Below the pieces are notes generated by a model. The model was given only the letters and a program-made list of their open reading frames with translations. It ran no database searches and was not told where the DNA came from. DNA of 64,000 bases from contig NC_040015.1 in the NCBI RefSeq assembly GCF_000972845.2, positions 3,732,890-3,796,889 on the forward strand. Direction: 5' to 3'. This document shows positions 10,401-24,800 of this stretch, piece by piece (position 1 is the first letter of the stretch; each line of letters opens with the position of its first letter). The position numbers and the translations under genes were made by a program. This DNA is from Larimichthys crocea (taxonomy: Eukaryota > Chordata > Actinopteri > Sciaenidae).

Positions 10401-13400
10401 ACACACTACTCTCTACTACACTACGTGTATGTAAGAGTATCTAACAGACACGAGAAAGCGTGCACGTGTTCAAAACAAAACGGAAATGATGCTGTAGCTG
10501 CTCCCCTGACTCCAGAACAGCCTGGCACTGCTCATCAGTGTCACTTCTTCTCCTGCCACTCCAAAAAGGGAGGAGGGCTGATTCACTCTGCTGCCGCCTT
10601 TGTAGGCAGAGGAGCTATATTAATGTCTTTTCAGGGATAATGATGAGCCACACAGATACAGGAAGAAATCAAACTGAATGCACACCTTAATTTAAAAGAA
10701 AAAATAACATGAATAAGAATGAAGAGAAAATTGTATAGTAGTGTCTTTGAATTACAGGGGAGCAATCTGAGTTTACTGAGGCTGCAGCTCGTGTTCATCT
10801 TATTAGTATGTCACACGGCTGTCTAATTGAGGAAATAATATTTAGCAAACTCTTCAAATCATGTAGGCTTTCCAGTACTGCCTAAAGTTTTTACTCAAAG
10901 AATTGTTACCGTGTTTCACATTTCTGTCCTGTTAATGATGTTATGTTGAAGCCAAGGCTCATCTGGAACACTGGATAATGCATGTTGGCAAAGTGTACCT
11001 ATTTATGGTGATAAATCATTTAAACTGATGCTCTTTCTTTTAAACGGCTGTCAGAAAATCATTATTGTGATTGCTAATAAGAAAAGAGATTAAAAAAATA
11101 AAAAAAACATAAAAAAACACTGAATTACCCTGACAGGAGTTTATTACTGCATTCATTATTGTACATTATCCTACTCATAACAACAAGAAGCAGTTCTGAC
11201 CAAGCAATCTGATTGGTCAAATAGACATTTAGGGCTCATATCAGTAAGACAGCACACCTGACTCATTGGTAAAAAAAAAAAAAAATAATAAAAAAATATA
11301 TAATATATTACTCCGCCATTTCCATGGTAACGTTATTGTGAAAATTATTCATTCATTATTATTAACTGCCAGAGCCGGTGCATGAAAACAGTTGATTACA
11401 CAAAACTAATTAATCTGTTTCTGTTTAAACATGTTTTGTTCTTTATTTCAAAAGGTAAAATTAGGGTGTTATATCTTATTAACCAGCAAATCACCCAACA
11501 AATTCTCATGAAAATATAATATAAATTCTTATACAGACTGTAAAATCAGACTGGGTGTTTTTGAAATATTTTTATTCAAGAAAATGAATCATGAACCACA
11601 ATGGGCTTATAGAGACTATGAGGTCCTGTTAATTAAATCAACTTTCTTTAATTGTATAGTGCTGTTAGACCTTCTCTCAGTTTAATGACATCAGAGAAAG
11701 ACTAAAGGCTGACTAATATGAACTGATTATATGTTTGATTTATTTGGTAATTGTTGTATAATCGCAGTATTACATTTGAGGGTGTGCTTTAATGTTATTA
11801 TTGGCACTTCAGTGAGGCTTTCACTACCGACTGCATACTGCCAATAATGACAATAAAGCACAACTTTTCATCTAATATTTCTTAAATAACAGACGCAGAC
11901 GTGTAGAATGCTGTAATTGACCAATCACAATTGAGTTTTCAACAAGGCCTGTTTGTATTATGGAATAAACATTATTTATATGATAACCCTGAATATTAGT
12001 GCTGCCTTTCATTTGTTACGATGTTGGATATCACTTGGAGAATCACTGCTGGCAGAATGGCTGAATATTTAACAGTCAGATTTTAATGGCTGTGATTGCA
12101 CAGTCATAGTGGACACTGAACTGAACGGCATAACAGAGAATTCAAATGACACAGCCAGTAACAATAATACAGCAATCAACTCGTCTGAATATGACTTTAA
12201 TATTTATATTTGACCACAGTTATTCCACACTGAAGGGAGATTAATTATGCAGTCATCGAGGAAGGTGATGTCTATGGTACACATTCATTTCTCTTTGGAG
12301 GCGCCTGAACAGAGACCGTGCTGCTGGACTATGGTCAATAAATGATTAAATCTGATTGGACAAGTTCTTGTTCTATGAGTGCTGATATAGAGCAGGACAA
12401 CACTGTGTCATCACCTAGGGTTAGAATGTAACTTTGTACCACAAAGATGAACATATTTACATTTAAGTAGCTTGGTAGAGTGAATGATCAGCCACCATCA
12501 GTAATCAATACACGGCCGTTAATCAAACCAATAACAGCAGTCGATGTCAGACAAGCTTACCACACTTTAGCAGTGTTTCTGCAGTCTTTATAAAAGGTTC
12601 AAAAATAAACATATTAGCAGGGCAGGAATTTCATGAGGGCCACGAGGGCCATGGCCATGCCCTTGAAAAAAATATCTGCCCTGAGACCACGGTGGCCTTG
12701 ATGCCCCACCTGCACTGCCCCAGTTGGTTTTGCGGTGTTCTTGTCTGCCTCTTTCCTGTCAACACAGCTTTGACACCTACGTCTTTTGAGGAAAAAAAAA
12801 AAGCGTCTTTTGCTGACATTGATCATCAGTGGTGGGTTTGATTCGAGCCTGGCATGAATTACTCGGACGGGCTATAATGACAGTTCGACACCAATCTATC
12901 ACCGGCCAAGGAGACTTCATCTGCAACCCCCACCCTCTTGTGTCCAGGTCCGCGAGGCTGTGGTGTTGGGCCTGAGACTGAAAAAGTCACTGGGACTGAG
13001 GTAAGACTGTGTTAAATTAGCGAACGAATAAGATTTTCTTATTTCAACATATAAGTTAGTTACGTTAAATTGCTTGTACAGTAACGTTATATCACTACAA
13101 TGTTGACCCAGTTTTAATGTGCCGACCATAGCCTGTAACATTAACGTCAACAAATGCTTGCTAGCTTGCTGCCAAGTTTTTCCTTTGCTTGTTCCTGCCG
13201 TAATGTGTCATTTTTATGTATTTATGATCTTGGTGTTGCTGCTTGGGTAAGTTACAGTTGGTTGATGTGTGCTGGCTGTTCATAGTCGCTTTTTTAATCT
13301 GTGTTTGCTGTTTAATCGACGTGGAACTGCTGCCGTCTTGGCCAGATCACCATCGCAAAAGAGATTTTATTTCAATGGGTTTTTTTCTGGTTAAATAAAA

Positions 13401-16400
13401 ATTAAGACAGGTAGGCTAACTAATGGCTGGCTAGATTACAACATTAACATTTATTTGTATTCATTTACCCCCAGCAATAATTATGCCAAGCAATCAACGG
13501 AGGGAGGGGTGCCTTAAAAAAGCTTTGAAGATGCAGCTACAAACTGCAAAACAATCAATGCTTTTTTTAGGAGGTGAGTGGTCAATTATGTTTGAAGAGG
13601 CAAAGATACGCTGTATTTTGTTTTATTGTTAGCTATCGAACAACACATCAAAAATAATTATAAGCCAGATATTGTTCAGTGAATCAGCTTATCATGTACA
13701 AAAATATTTAGGCCTAATATTTAAGAGTGTTTGCTTATATACATAAACCTGGTTGTTCTATATTTGAAACACTTTGGGTTTATTAGTACTAATAAACAAA
13801 TCATATTACTTTTTTCACATTTTTACAAATATGCAAGTTTAATAGTTTATGTTAAAACTTTGTTTTCGAAATGGATGGGAATTTCATATTCAATTGAAAT
13901 AGTCCAGTGCACAAAGATAAGGGAGGAGAAGACAATGAAGGACCAGATAATGAGAGAGAAGGAGAAAAAACAGGAGGAGATTTTGAAGTACCAAGACACA
14001 GAGATGGTAGAGGAGGAGAGAGAGAGGAGAGAGGAGAGGAGAAGACAGGAGGAGACAATGAAGGACCAAGAAACAGGGATGAGAGAGGAGGAGAAAAGAC
14101 AGCAGGAGAAGACAAGACAGGATACAGAAACAGAGAGAGAGAAGGAGCGAACAGGGAGGAGACATGGAAGGACTGGGACAAGGGGATGAGCAAGAGGTAG
14201 ATGGAGCCAGGAAAAGAAAAAACACTGCCACCACTGTAGAGTCCTGGGGGTATGAAAGGCTATGTTACTAAGGTGTGGTGCTGCATCTGCAGGGAACACT
14301 ATAAAAACTGCACTGCACAACAAATATACATACATAATACGGATACCTACATAACTGGCAGGACAAATGTTAAAAAATGCACAGCTTAACTCAAAAGCTC
14401 ACATCACAGTATGTCAGCAAGCAAACCAGGCTTTAACTAATTTGAACACAGTTACACAGTTTCAAAAAACTTAATAACAAAACTGAAACAAAGATGTGCA
14501 AATTATTTAATATCGTACACACTGTGGCATATACTGAACAGCCTTTTAGTCTGTACAGGACTTTAGTCTGTGGAGTGCAAGCATGGGGTGGAGCTGAGGG
14601 TCACCTACCACAACTCAAAGTCCTGCCGCAAATTTATTGAGAATATTGCTGGAAACATCAGAGACCAACTTCAAGCCCTTTCTACTGCTCTTTACTGTTT
14701 GATGGCAGCACAGACAAAGGAACATCAGAAGTCATAAGCATAAAGCTTATTGAACATGGCTCCCCCAGAATCAGACTACTTGGGTAAGGATAATATAGAC
14801 TAGGGATGTAAACAGTTAATCGATTAATCGGTTAATTGTTGAAAAGAATTTAATCGATTAAATTAAATGAATCGGGTTAACTGAATCTAGGGTCATTTTA
14901 GGGCCAGTTTTTTTAAGTGAAATGTCATGGTGTCGCCAGTTGAGGCCACAGCGAACGTACCTGAATGCAACGCGGCGACAGACCCGGAGTGGAGTATGGA
15001 GCATTTCAAACTAAGTAATGATGACAGAGACGCTCAGTTAAACTCTGCGGTGCTATGTTTAAGTTCAGCAGCTCTACGAGTTCACTAAGATACCACCTTC
15101 AAAACCTTCAAAGCATTAGCCACTAAGAATTAAATACATGCTGATTGCTAACATGCTAATGCTAATTGCTAGCGCGTCATCGCTATCTGCTCCTGTGTGT
15201 AAATAAACATGCTCAGCACACTCGTCACTCTCAACATTTCTGCGGGAGATTGTTAAATAGAGGCCCTCTAATTTTCCTGTAGTACTTTACCAGATACTGA
15301 TATGTAGGCTTAATACTGTGTAGGCTAAGCCCATATTGTATAGCTTTAAAAAATATTTTATGTTGCTTAATGTTTCACATGCAACAGGTGAGCCAGTGCA
15401 CAATTATTTTTTTTCATGCATTTCAATTTTCTGTGCGGAATTTATTTTGGTTAAATGCCATATCTGTACCGTATCCCAACTGGTACAATAAAACATTAGT
15501 TGAGGAATATAACATGCATTTTTTATTCAGTATATAAGCAATATTTAGCTTTATGTTAAAGACACCGTGAGAAATGTTCTCAGGAAAAAGTAATAGTGAC
15601 ATTCAGTAGAAAAGGGCAGGGAAGTTGGGAAAAGGCATGCAACATAGGCTGGGGTGATTGTAATTAAGCTTCCAGTTTATCAAAAGTATGAACAACCAAT
15701 TCTTCATTTTTTTCTTTGTGTTCCATATTTTAAGTATAAGTATTGCAGAGCCAACAACATGTGATGTGTGATGTGTGGAGGCCATGATGCAAAAGTGTGC
15801 AGAAAACGACCTAGATCTGAGTGGCTGCTTGACTGCAACAGCAGCTGATGGAGCAGCCGTCAACTTTGGAAGGACAAATGGTGTCCTCACCAAACTACAA
15901 GAGTGTGTGCCATGGATGCTCAAAGTGCATTGTGTCACCCACAGACTAGAACTGTGGCTGAAGGATGCCTTCAAGGGCACATGCTTTGAACAATACTTTG
16001 AATATTTTTATGGCCTTTGTGCCCTTAAAAAATTGACAACACAGACAAAGGCCAAGTGGCCCTGCCCCTAGAATGGCGAAATTCCAGGCCTGCATATTCG
16101 CATTCTGAATTTAACTAAATCTGTTTTTTCAGAACATCAAGACATGAGAAAGACAATAATCAAACAAATCATAATCTGTTGTCACTTATGACTGTTAATT
16201 AATAAATGGAGAAGAACTGTTGTATAAACGCAGGTTGTGCTGTTATATTGAATATCAGCACAGCTGTGATCATTTAATGCTAATGTTCTTTATAACAGTA
16301 CTCCCTCTCTTATGATATTGCTTTAATACAGTAGTTTAATTTTACTAACTATGGAAATACACATAATATAGTGAGTGAACATTAGGAACAAAATAAAAAA

Positions 16401-19400
16401 GACAGAAAGCATAAGTCTTATCTTTCTATTGTAGATCTTAACTGCATCAACACTGACATAAAGCAAATATGTGCTTTCTGAGCACCTTGAATCCAGTGTA
16501 ATGTGAAAGCCTATCGACCAGTCTATGATACACTGCAGTAAACTATTGAGCCTGTTTGCTTGAAAAACACTTCCTGAGAATTACTGAAATATCCTGTGTA
16601 TGTTCTTTCTTCACACAGTTTCAATAGAGACAGAGGAGCAACAAGGCACATCAATGACAAGAAGTGTACAGGATACTGGGATTTTTAAAAAAGGGCTTTC
16701 TTGCTACTTTGAAGTTAGTCACACAAATCCTTCTCATTTTGGAAGGGCGTTTGACCTGAGTGGCAAATCAGGGGGAAACATTTAGAGATCTTGATATATT
16801 AGTTAGCCGACATTAGCATATCTGTATCGTATTTGTAAAAAGTGCTTAAGTTACCGTATTTTCCGGTCTATAGAACGCACCTGAATATAAGCTGCACCAA
16901 CTAAGTTTTTTTTTTTTTTTTATTAAAAATTACATATATAAGCCACACCGGACTATATTCAGCCGATATCCAGGTTGAGAAATTTGGTATTTACCTGATA
17001 CATAGAAAGATTTTGTACAGTAAATGTTTATTTATATACCTGAACTGATTGTTTCCGAACAGTGCCTGTAACACGGCAGTAAAAGTGCTCACCATGGATT
17101 CATTAACGCCAAGCTTACATGCAGCAGCTCTTTTTCCTTCCTGGACAGCCAGATCAATGGCCTTCAACTTAAAAGCTGCATCATAGGAACTTCTTCGTGT
17201 GCTTTACATCATAAGGGGGTGAGGGTGTGAAAATAATTTGCTGTTAATAATTTGTTGTGCGTGTTGTGTTGCATGTGCTAATTAAAAACTAGCGTGTTCT
17301 TCTTTACACTGACTTCCCCTGTCTGTCTCGTTATTGCACTTCCTGTTAGAGCGCCTCGTGGCGGCTGAAGAAAAATCAATAGAAAAGCTGCATCTTTGTA
17401 TAAGCTGCATGGTTCAAAGCGTGGGAAAAAAGCAGCGGCTTACACGGGACTCACACAGGAGGCGAAACGGCAGCGGAACGGCAGCGGAGCGGTCCTTTGC
17501 CCGGCGTCAACTCACACCGGATGCGGATCAGCCGCGGAACGGCAGCGGAGCGAGCCGGCCGTATTCACGAGAATCCTGGACATACCCGAGACCCCGCGAT
17601 AAACAGTATATAAAGAAAACAACAACAACAAACAGCTGACTTTGCTTCTCCGACGTGGAGGAGATTATAAATTGTGTGTTGTTCCACGTCAACAATTAGT
17701 CTCTCATCGTTCATGTTGAGACCCTTTGATCGATCTTTGATCACCTGGTGCCACCGGTCATGACGTAACGTTGATGTGAAGTTGTAAAAAGCTACATGAA
17801 CTGCGTATTGTGTTTTATTTTGAAAGGGGGCGAAGTTTATTACGTTGATTCAAGGCCCGGTTTCCTGTCTGGTGCGCAGTGCTCTGTTTAAATTTACGAG
17901 TTTCAGCCGCGGCTCGCGGTAAAAATAGGAATGAAACGGAATGCTCGCGCCGTGGCGCGGTGAAACGCTTCTGTACCGCGCCCTGTGTGAGTGCTCTCAT
18001 TGACTAGACTGACTTCTATTTGCTACGGTGACCGCGGCGGTACCGTGCCGCTTCCGTTCCGCGCCCTGTGTGAGTTGGCCTTTATAGTCTGGAAAATACG
18101 GTATTTGTTTAAGAAAGCAGCCATCTCAATACCTTTGCATTGTCACATCGGTATGGTTTAATTTCAGTTACATGAATGTCCGCCATACCTGTAATCTGTG
18201 AACGATTTTCCTCTAAAATCTGCCAGTATTTCATTTTTATAGCTCCCTGGCCACGTCCTGCTTGTATCAGGCCCCCTGTATGCTCCCTCAATTATAGCCA
18301 GAGGAACCTATGTTCTTGTGCCATCATATCAAAAATCTAACATGGCCACAAAATCTTTACATCAAAATCAGTGATTTGCAACGCTACCCATAACCCAGAT
18401 ATTAAATGTATTTTTCCTCCCCATATCACAGCACAAACACATTTTGGCCCATTTTGTCTAATTTAAACATTTATGGATGGACTACACTCTGTGTGTGTCA
18501 TGTGGGGAGCAACATGTTCTCTCTCCTGTATTTGCTGATGTAATGTACCCAACTAATTATACCAAAGCCATTTCTTTAACACGCAAACACACACGCACGC
18601 ACGCACACAACACTGTGGAGTGAGCGGCAGAGGGAGAAGACCAATGTACTGTGTCTGAGAATAACACAACAATCGCCTTGCCTCCAGCAGGCTCTAAAAG
18701 ACTGTCATAACAACTAGTTTGAGAGCAAACTCTGCACTCTGTACTAACAGCGGTATTAACAGCCGCATGAGGAATATGTGGCTTGGTTATGAAATTAAAT
18801 GAGGACAGAATGTAAGACATATCCACTTCTGCTTTATTTGCCCTTTCTTCTGCTTTCTGCAAAGAGCAGGCAGGAAAAGCTCTTACCTTCAGAGAGGGGG
18901 AAAAAACACTTCCATGAAGCAGACTCCAACCCCGAAGAATTCAATAAATACAAAATGTTAATGTGACATTACAGCGTGTGTTTTGCCATTTTTGTTTTAT
19001 TTTGATTGATGATTTCAGTTGAAAATACACATTTATTTTGCGACCTCCAAATTACAACCTCAATCCTAATGTTTTATACAGTCTTCGCCTTTGTTTGACG
19101 GGTGTTGCTGGCGGTTGGCAGTAGAGTGGGAAGAGAGGACGACACGCAGCACAGGGCAGTCACCACAGTAAGCCTTGATACATGGGGCACATGCTGAACC
19201 AGATGAGCTACTGGGTGCTCCGTTTTTTGTGTGCTGAATTGAACAACAAGATCCACCATGTTTATATTATATCAGGAATTGCATCTGTTCTGGCTCACCT
19301 CCTTGCCGAGGTCTTCTCTGATGACCTGCTGGATCTCCTCCATGCTGCTCTGCGGAGCTCGGCTGTGGAGCACCTTCAGCGTGGACGTGTACTCCTCAGG

Positions 19401-21805
19401 CAGCAGGTAGTCCAGAGCACCGAGGTGCTGGCCCACCTTGATGAAAGTACCCCGGTTGGCACAGCACAAGTCTCGAAGACGCTCCGCCGACCGCAGATGA
19501 ACCTACAGGTGACGGAGCAGAGGAAACACAAACAAAAGACAAAGTTAGAAACAGTATACAAAAACTGCAAGGAAAGGCTGTGAGGTCCAGTCAAATTGAT
19601 TTATTCTCTGGTCGAGTGTCAGGGCATATTGACACTCTGTATGATGGAGTCAAAGAGTGTCAGTGAAGGGTTCATCCTCTTTAGACGTGCTGAACTTTGA
19701 CTGTAAGTCACATCTAGTCAAACAACACTGGAGGAAAACCAAATCAAGTAGTATTATTAGTAAGTATTCTATCTGTTCAAACTGAACCAAACCTTTAACT
19801 ATGACCCTGTTTACACATGACGTTAACATGCGTCTTAGGCAGGTTTTCGGTTACAAGTGGGCCGCCCTAAGGACAGGTGTGATGCACCTTTTAGATGCGC
19901 TGAGGACACGTTAAGATCAGATCAGCAGAGCACATTCACAGGTGGTCTGTGCCATGTATGGCCACAGTCTTTTAGGAGTGTGTACAGTGGTCCCTCGTTT
20001 ATCGCGGGGGATACGTTCTAAAAATAACCCGCAATAAACGAAATCCGCAAGGTAAGTTTTACAATTATTATACATGTTTTAAGGCCGTAAAACCCCTAAC
20101 CACACACTTTTATACACCTTTTTACACGCATTTTGTACAGTACTCCCTTAGTTAATCAGGACGCAGAACACATGTGCGGTTCTCCCTTAGCCAATTTAGG
20201 ACGCAGAACACAATGCACGTTCATACTGTACAGTACACTGTAAAAAAAAGCATGCAAAATTACACTTAAAAAAATCCGCGAAACAGGAAGTTCGCAAAAG
20301 TGAACCGCGTTATAGCGAGGGACGACTGTATACGACTTTGTCCCGGGCCACTTTGAAGGACCGCCTACTCAACTAACGTCCACTCATTCACACCCAAAGT
20401 GTGAATCAACAAGAAAAAAGAAAAGAACAGGAAAATCTGATATGGTATGGAAACACAAAACAAGCTGTGTGATTTGGAAGTGTCAGTACAGAAACTGGAT
20501 AACCCATGTTAAACTCCTTCTTTTAATTTCCAGCGAACTCTGTGTAGGTTCAGTGTATTACTGCCTGATGGTTAAAAACAAAAACCCAAAGTTTAACAAC
20601 CACTAACTACAAACTGAAATTATATACTTGCTAAATTTCATACGGAGCAGTGACCAATGAGTATAAAGAATGGACAGAACCTGTGGCTCTGGCCGCCTCC
20701 ATGTTGCCTGTACTGCCTCTTCTGCCTCATGGCTAATCTAAAAATCAGCAGAGACGTGGATCATCAGCGGACCTGACGCCTCAGTGCTCAAACAAGCTAT
20801 CTGTAACAACACCTACCTGACTACGTGGCCACACTCCTCATTCTGCATAACTTTAAGCCTTAATATAATCTGAACAGGTGAGTTGTATATAAATTCACCC
20901 TCAGTACAGTTGTCATGAACAGGGAAATTAGCTACAGAGACCAAAACTGTTTTTTGTACCAGGCTGTAAACATGTTTATTTCTGCTGTGAAGTTGGACAT
21001 TTGGACATGGGGACTTATGGAGACTGACTCACTTCTGGAGCCAGCCTCAAGTGGACGAGAAGAGGAATTACACTTTGGCAGTGGCTTTATTTCACAACAT
21101 TGGAGGATGTCGCTCCGCAGTGATGTGTGATTTGATCACAAGTGCTTACTTGAGAAGCATTCTGATGTCATGTGTGAACTGATCTACTTAGACCAGTCCA
21201 CTTGTGATCAGATCATACAAGATTTTTTAATGCCATGTGAAATTATTGGTCGGTCTAGCAAAATCAGGGAGGGAACCTTACATAATTTCATGTTGCTTAT
21301 GTTTCAGCAGTAAGGGAGTAAAGTTAAAAGGACAGACATTTCATTAGTGCAGCATTGTCCAGTGGATCAAGAGCATTGACTTTGTGATGTAACAGGAAAG
21401 GAACAAATGAAAAAAGTTGCGTTACACCATCGTCCAATATCATTTTTATGCTCAACCCTTCACTAAGAGTCAGTAAGAAGAAACAGGCCAGAGAAAATAA
21501 TACATTACAATATTCCTTTTATAGAGGTACAACTGTGACACTAACACATTATATGTATGAAATCTACATGAAAATGAGCAATAAGAAGAGATTATTTGAA
21601 ATAAGGCCCCTGAATGGTGTCTGTGGTGTGTGTGTGTGTGTGTGTGTGTGTGTGGTGGTCCCGTCCCGTCTGTCCCATTTGAACCAGCTGGAAGTGATAA
21701 TGCTTATAGAGAGCTCCTCTCCTGAGACCAGTGCAAATAAAAAGCCGTGAAATTAGCTCCCCTTAACCTTTGTAACCCCCACCACACACACCATGAATAC
21801 AGCCC

Positions 21806-21845
<40 letters not shown>

Positions 21846-24800
21846 ATTTTCCCACAGGACCATTTGACATGAGTGTCATCTGGGCAATTATGACAAAGCA
21901 ATGACAGAAACAAGTCGCCGGAGATTCCCAGATGAGCCTCTGCTTTTTTTTCTTTTTTCTAAATAAAATCCATCAGAACACCGTACTCACATGTGACCAC
22001 CAGAACAGCGAACGGATAATTATCAGAATCATTTATGTGGTTTATCACAAAAACAACAACAACAAAAAACAACAGACACCTACACACACAAGAAGTTATT
22101 ATTAAAAACAAATTAGATTTTTTTTTCAATCTCTTTGTATCTCATTCTCAATAAAATCTAATTCATATAATGATCACATCAAAACAATGAATGCATTTTG
22201 AACTCTGAATATTTGAATATTTATTTGGGCTGTGTGGGGAAAAAAACAACTTGTGAGAATAGTCATCATGATAAAGCCAGAATTTCAAATTAAATCTCAC
22301 GATGCTGGAAAAGACAAAATTCTGACTTGAAACTAAAAATACTAAAATACTAAAAAAGACTTGAAATTTGGCTTCTAACTGAATAAAATCAGTTCTTTCA
22401 TAATTTAAACATTTTATTCTCTGGTCTCAATCCAAATTCCAACACAGATGCACTTATTATACCAGAAGTACCACCAGTATAACAGCCGTTGCAGTCTGGT
22501 AAAATACAGAAGGCCGGCTCTATTCAGATAGACAGTTCACACAAGAGGAATGTTTTCTAATAGGAAGAATTTTTATTATTGACCGTTGAAGGGAACCAGT
22601 TCAAGAAGCAGAGGTACCTTAGGGCGGGTTGACAATGAAACAAAATATTACATAATGTAATAGTATTTTCATTCAAATTGGTGTAGTATTGTTTCTATTA
22701 AATGTTTCTAAATTAATATTTTTAATTTAAAAAATATAGATTTCTCTGGTATCACTGAAGGTAGGTGAAGTGGAACGAATATCAACACAAGGGCGGTCAG
22801 TCGCAAAAAACTATGATAAGAAGAAGAATACTATGAAGAAGCAGAGGACGGCCTTTCCTTTTTAAATGTCATTATCTCGAGATGACAAAAGCTGTTTTCT
22901 TATGATAAAACAAGAACATAAAAACAAGAACACCAAAAGCAGATTTGTCAAAATAATGCAATAATTTATATTATATGTTCTAATTGGTTTCATATGTTTG
23001 AAAAATATAGCTGTTTTTCTTTCATACTGCGTACTGCCTCAATCATCTGTCAGCTGCCCAAATGATTGTTTTACTCTGACATTATTGATTTTTCCTTCTG
23101 AATTTAGAGTGGAATGGATTATCTCCCAACATCTTTGTTACACCTTTTATGAACTTTTATGTTTTCCCGAGTGAAGTTTTATATAAATAATATATATAAT
23201 ATATATATATATATTAATATATATTATACTATTATTATCTTATTATATATATATCTATAAATAAAAGCAGATTTACATTCTGTAAGGGATTGGCTTAAAT
23301 ACAGTAATCAACTCAAAGCAGGTGTGATACTGTCTTTTGGCTACATCCTACAACCTTTCAAGAATTCTTGATGGTATACTGGAAAGAAAGTAGCTACATT
23401 GATGGTTGTTTAAATAATATAATATATGTATAAAGTACTAATGCATTGATCAGTAATGAGTACATCTTGACAGGACATTTGTCTTTGGCAGTTCTGCTTG
23501 TGCTGGCATGAGATCTCTGACAAACATTACAAGTGGTAAGAGACAACGTTTCCTCGTGATAATGGATGAATCATCTCGTGGTCGAGATAACGAAGCTTGT
23601 TTATATGAGATCATGAAAAACCTGTGATCTTAAAATAATTGCATTAAATACAAGTGCAAACATGGCTGCTCTCAGCTTCCGTAGACATGGAACAAAGCAA
23701 TGCTCTGGACCCAAAACAACAATCTGAGCCTTCAAACAGCCTCATCACCTGAAGTCATGTCAGAACTGTTTGTGTGTTTGGAAGCTGCTTCTGGGAGAAG
23801 ATCAGGATGAAAATCTGGCATGATTTGCCCACGGCTCGTAGCCTAATCATCAGCTTCATCACCCCTCCTCTCTCTCCTCTCTTCCAGTAATCAGTATGCT
23901 TTGTCCGATGGAGGCGGGCTCACTGCTAGAGGATGACATCACTATGGCAATGCCGCTCACTGACGGCCCAAGGGCGACGCTGCTCTTGGATAGGCTGACG
24001 CAGGCCTCCGCCCACCATCTCCACACATGTGGCATCCAATCAAATGGACCGTTAGCGAATTAGACACACAGGTTAATTTGTGGCACAACACAGAGACACT
24101 GGAGCTCGGTGTAGAATGCCTCCGGGTACCTCCACACTCATCCTCTTCACACAGTTGGCAAGGACAGTTAATAAAAACGCTGGAGGTGTGTGTGTGTGTG
24201 TGTGTGTGTCTGTGCTTTGGTGGGTGGTGTGTAATGGATGACAGAGGATGACAGAACAACAGAGGCAAGGCTAGAAAGACGGAAGAAAGATAGATAAAGC
24301 ATGGAGGAAGTAAGGATGGGGAGAGGAAAATGAGAGGTAAGGAGTGAAGGAAGGAAAGATAGGAAGGATGGAAAAAAGGAACCTTGAAATGCTTTTATTG
24401 TAGTAATGGATTGACATTTCACCTGCAGCACTTTCTTCCAGTTAACTTTAATGGCAGTTTACAGTCCAGCTTGTACAACTGCAGGATTGTGTAACAAATT
24501 ATGAAAACCAAAAGAGGCTTAATGCGATACACAGGCCTCTGTGAGGGTGGGAATCTCATGATTCAATTATTTCAATTACTAATTCTGAATCATTTATTGA
24601 TTCAATCTATTTGCTAATACATAAATGGAATGGGGCCCTATTTTCCAACTTAGAAGATGTATTCACATTACTGTGGAAAAGCAGCTTATGTGAGCACAAA
24701 TGACAGATCTAGACTGGACTCGATGACTCACCAATTCCCACCTTGAGCAAGTTCTCGGCGATTGTGGCAAGGAAAAACTTCTTTTAAGAGACAGAAAACC

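Larger units (their letters stand above)
12618..16092 (+). mobile_element. hAT element with ZNF862-like (DUF4371) transposase relic
   Basis: The left end CAGGGCAGGAATTTCATGAG (12618) and right end, on the opposite strand CAGGCCTGGAATTTCGCC (16092 inward), are inverted repeats. The inner GGGCCATGGCCATGCCC pairs with the GGCCAAGTGGCCCTGCCCC region. Flanks CATATTAG (12610-12617) and CATATTCG (16093-16100) are an 8-bp target duplication with one mismatch, as expected for hAT. The interior carries scattered transposase fragments, a purine-rich tract and a second hAT-like terminus near 14806, so it was hit again after insertion. Its length is 3475 bp. It is certainly inactive. Confidence 0.75.
16852..18103. 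mobile_element. pogo/Tigger-type element with Brinker-like HTH fragment
   Basis: The ends TACCGTATTTTCCGGTCTAT (16852) and ATAGTCTGGAAAATACGGTA (to 18103) are inverted repeats and include the TA target. On the minus strand 17092-17200 reads SYDAAFKLKAIDLAVQEGKR then AAACKLGVNESMV, the N-terminal helix-turn-helix of BrkDBD pogo transposases. The rest of the transposase is missing. A GC-rich second element appears to be nested at about 17451-18074. Confidence 0.7.
19802..21245. mobile_element. Possible MITE-type element interrupted by the 19983 insertion
   Basis: CCTGTTTACACATGACGTTA at the left and, inverted at the right, TTTCACATGGCATTAAAAAA are similar. Internal GATCACAAGTG motifs near 21132 and 21218 are also typical of a fish repeat that starts with CCCTGTTTACAC. 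The boundaries are not firm. Confidence 0.35.

Noticed and set aside
13847..14335. Ser/Leu-rich and Glu/Arg-rich frames of up to 162 codons
   Set aside because: They arise from a purine-rich minisatellite that is open on both strands and have no splice or family support.
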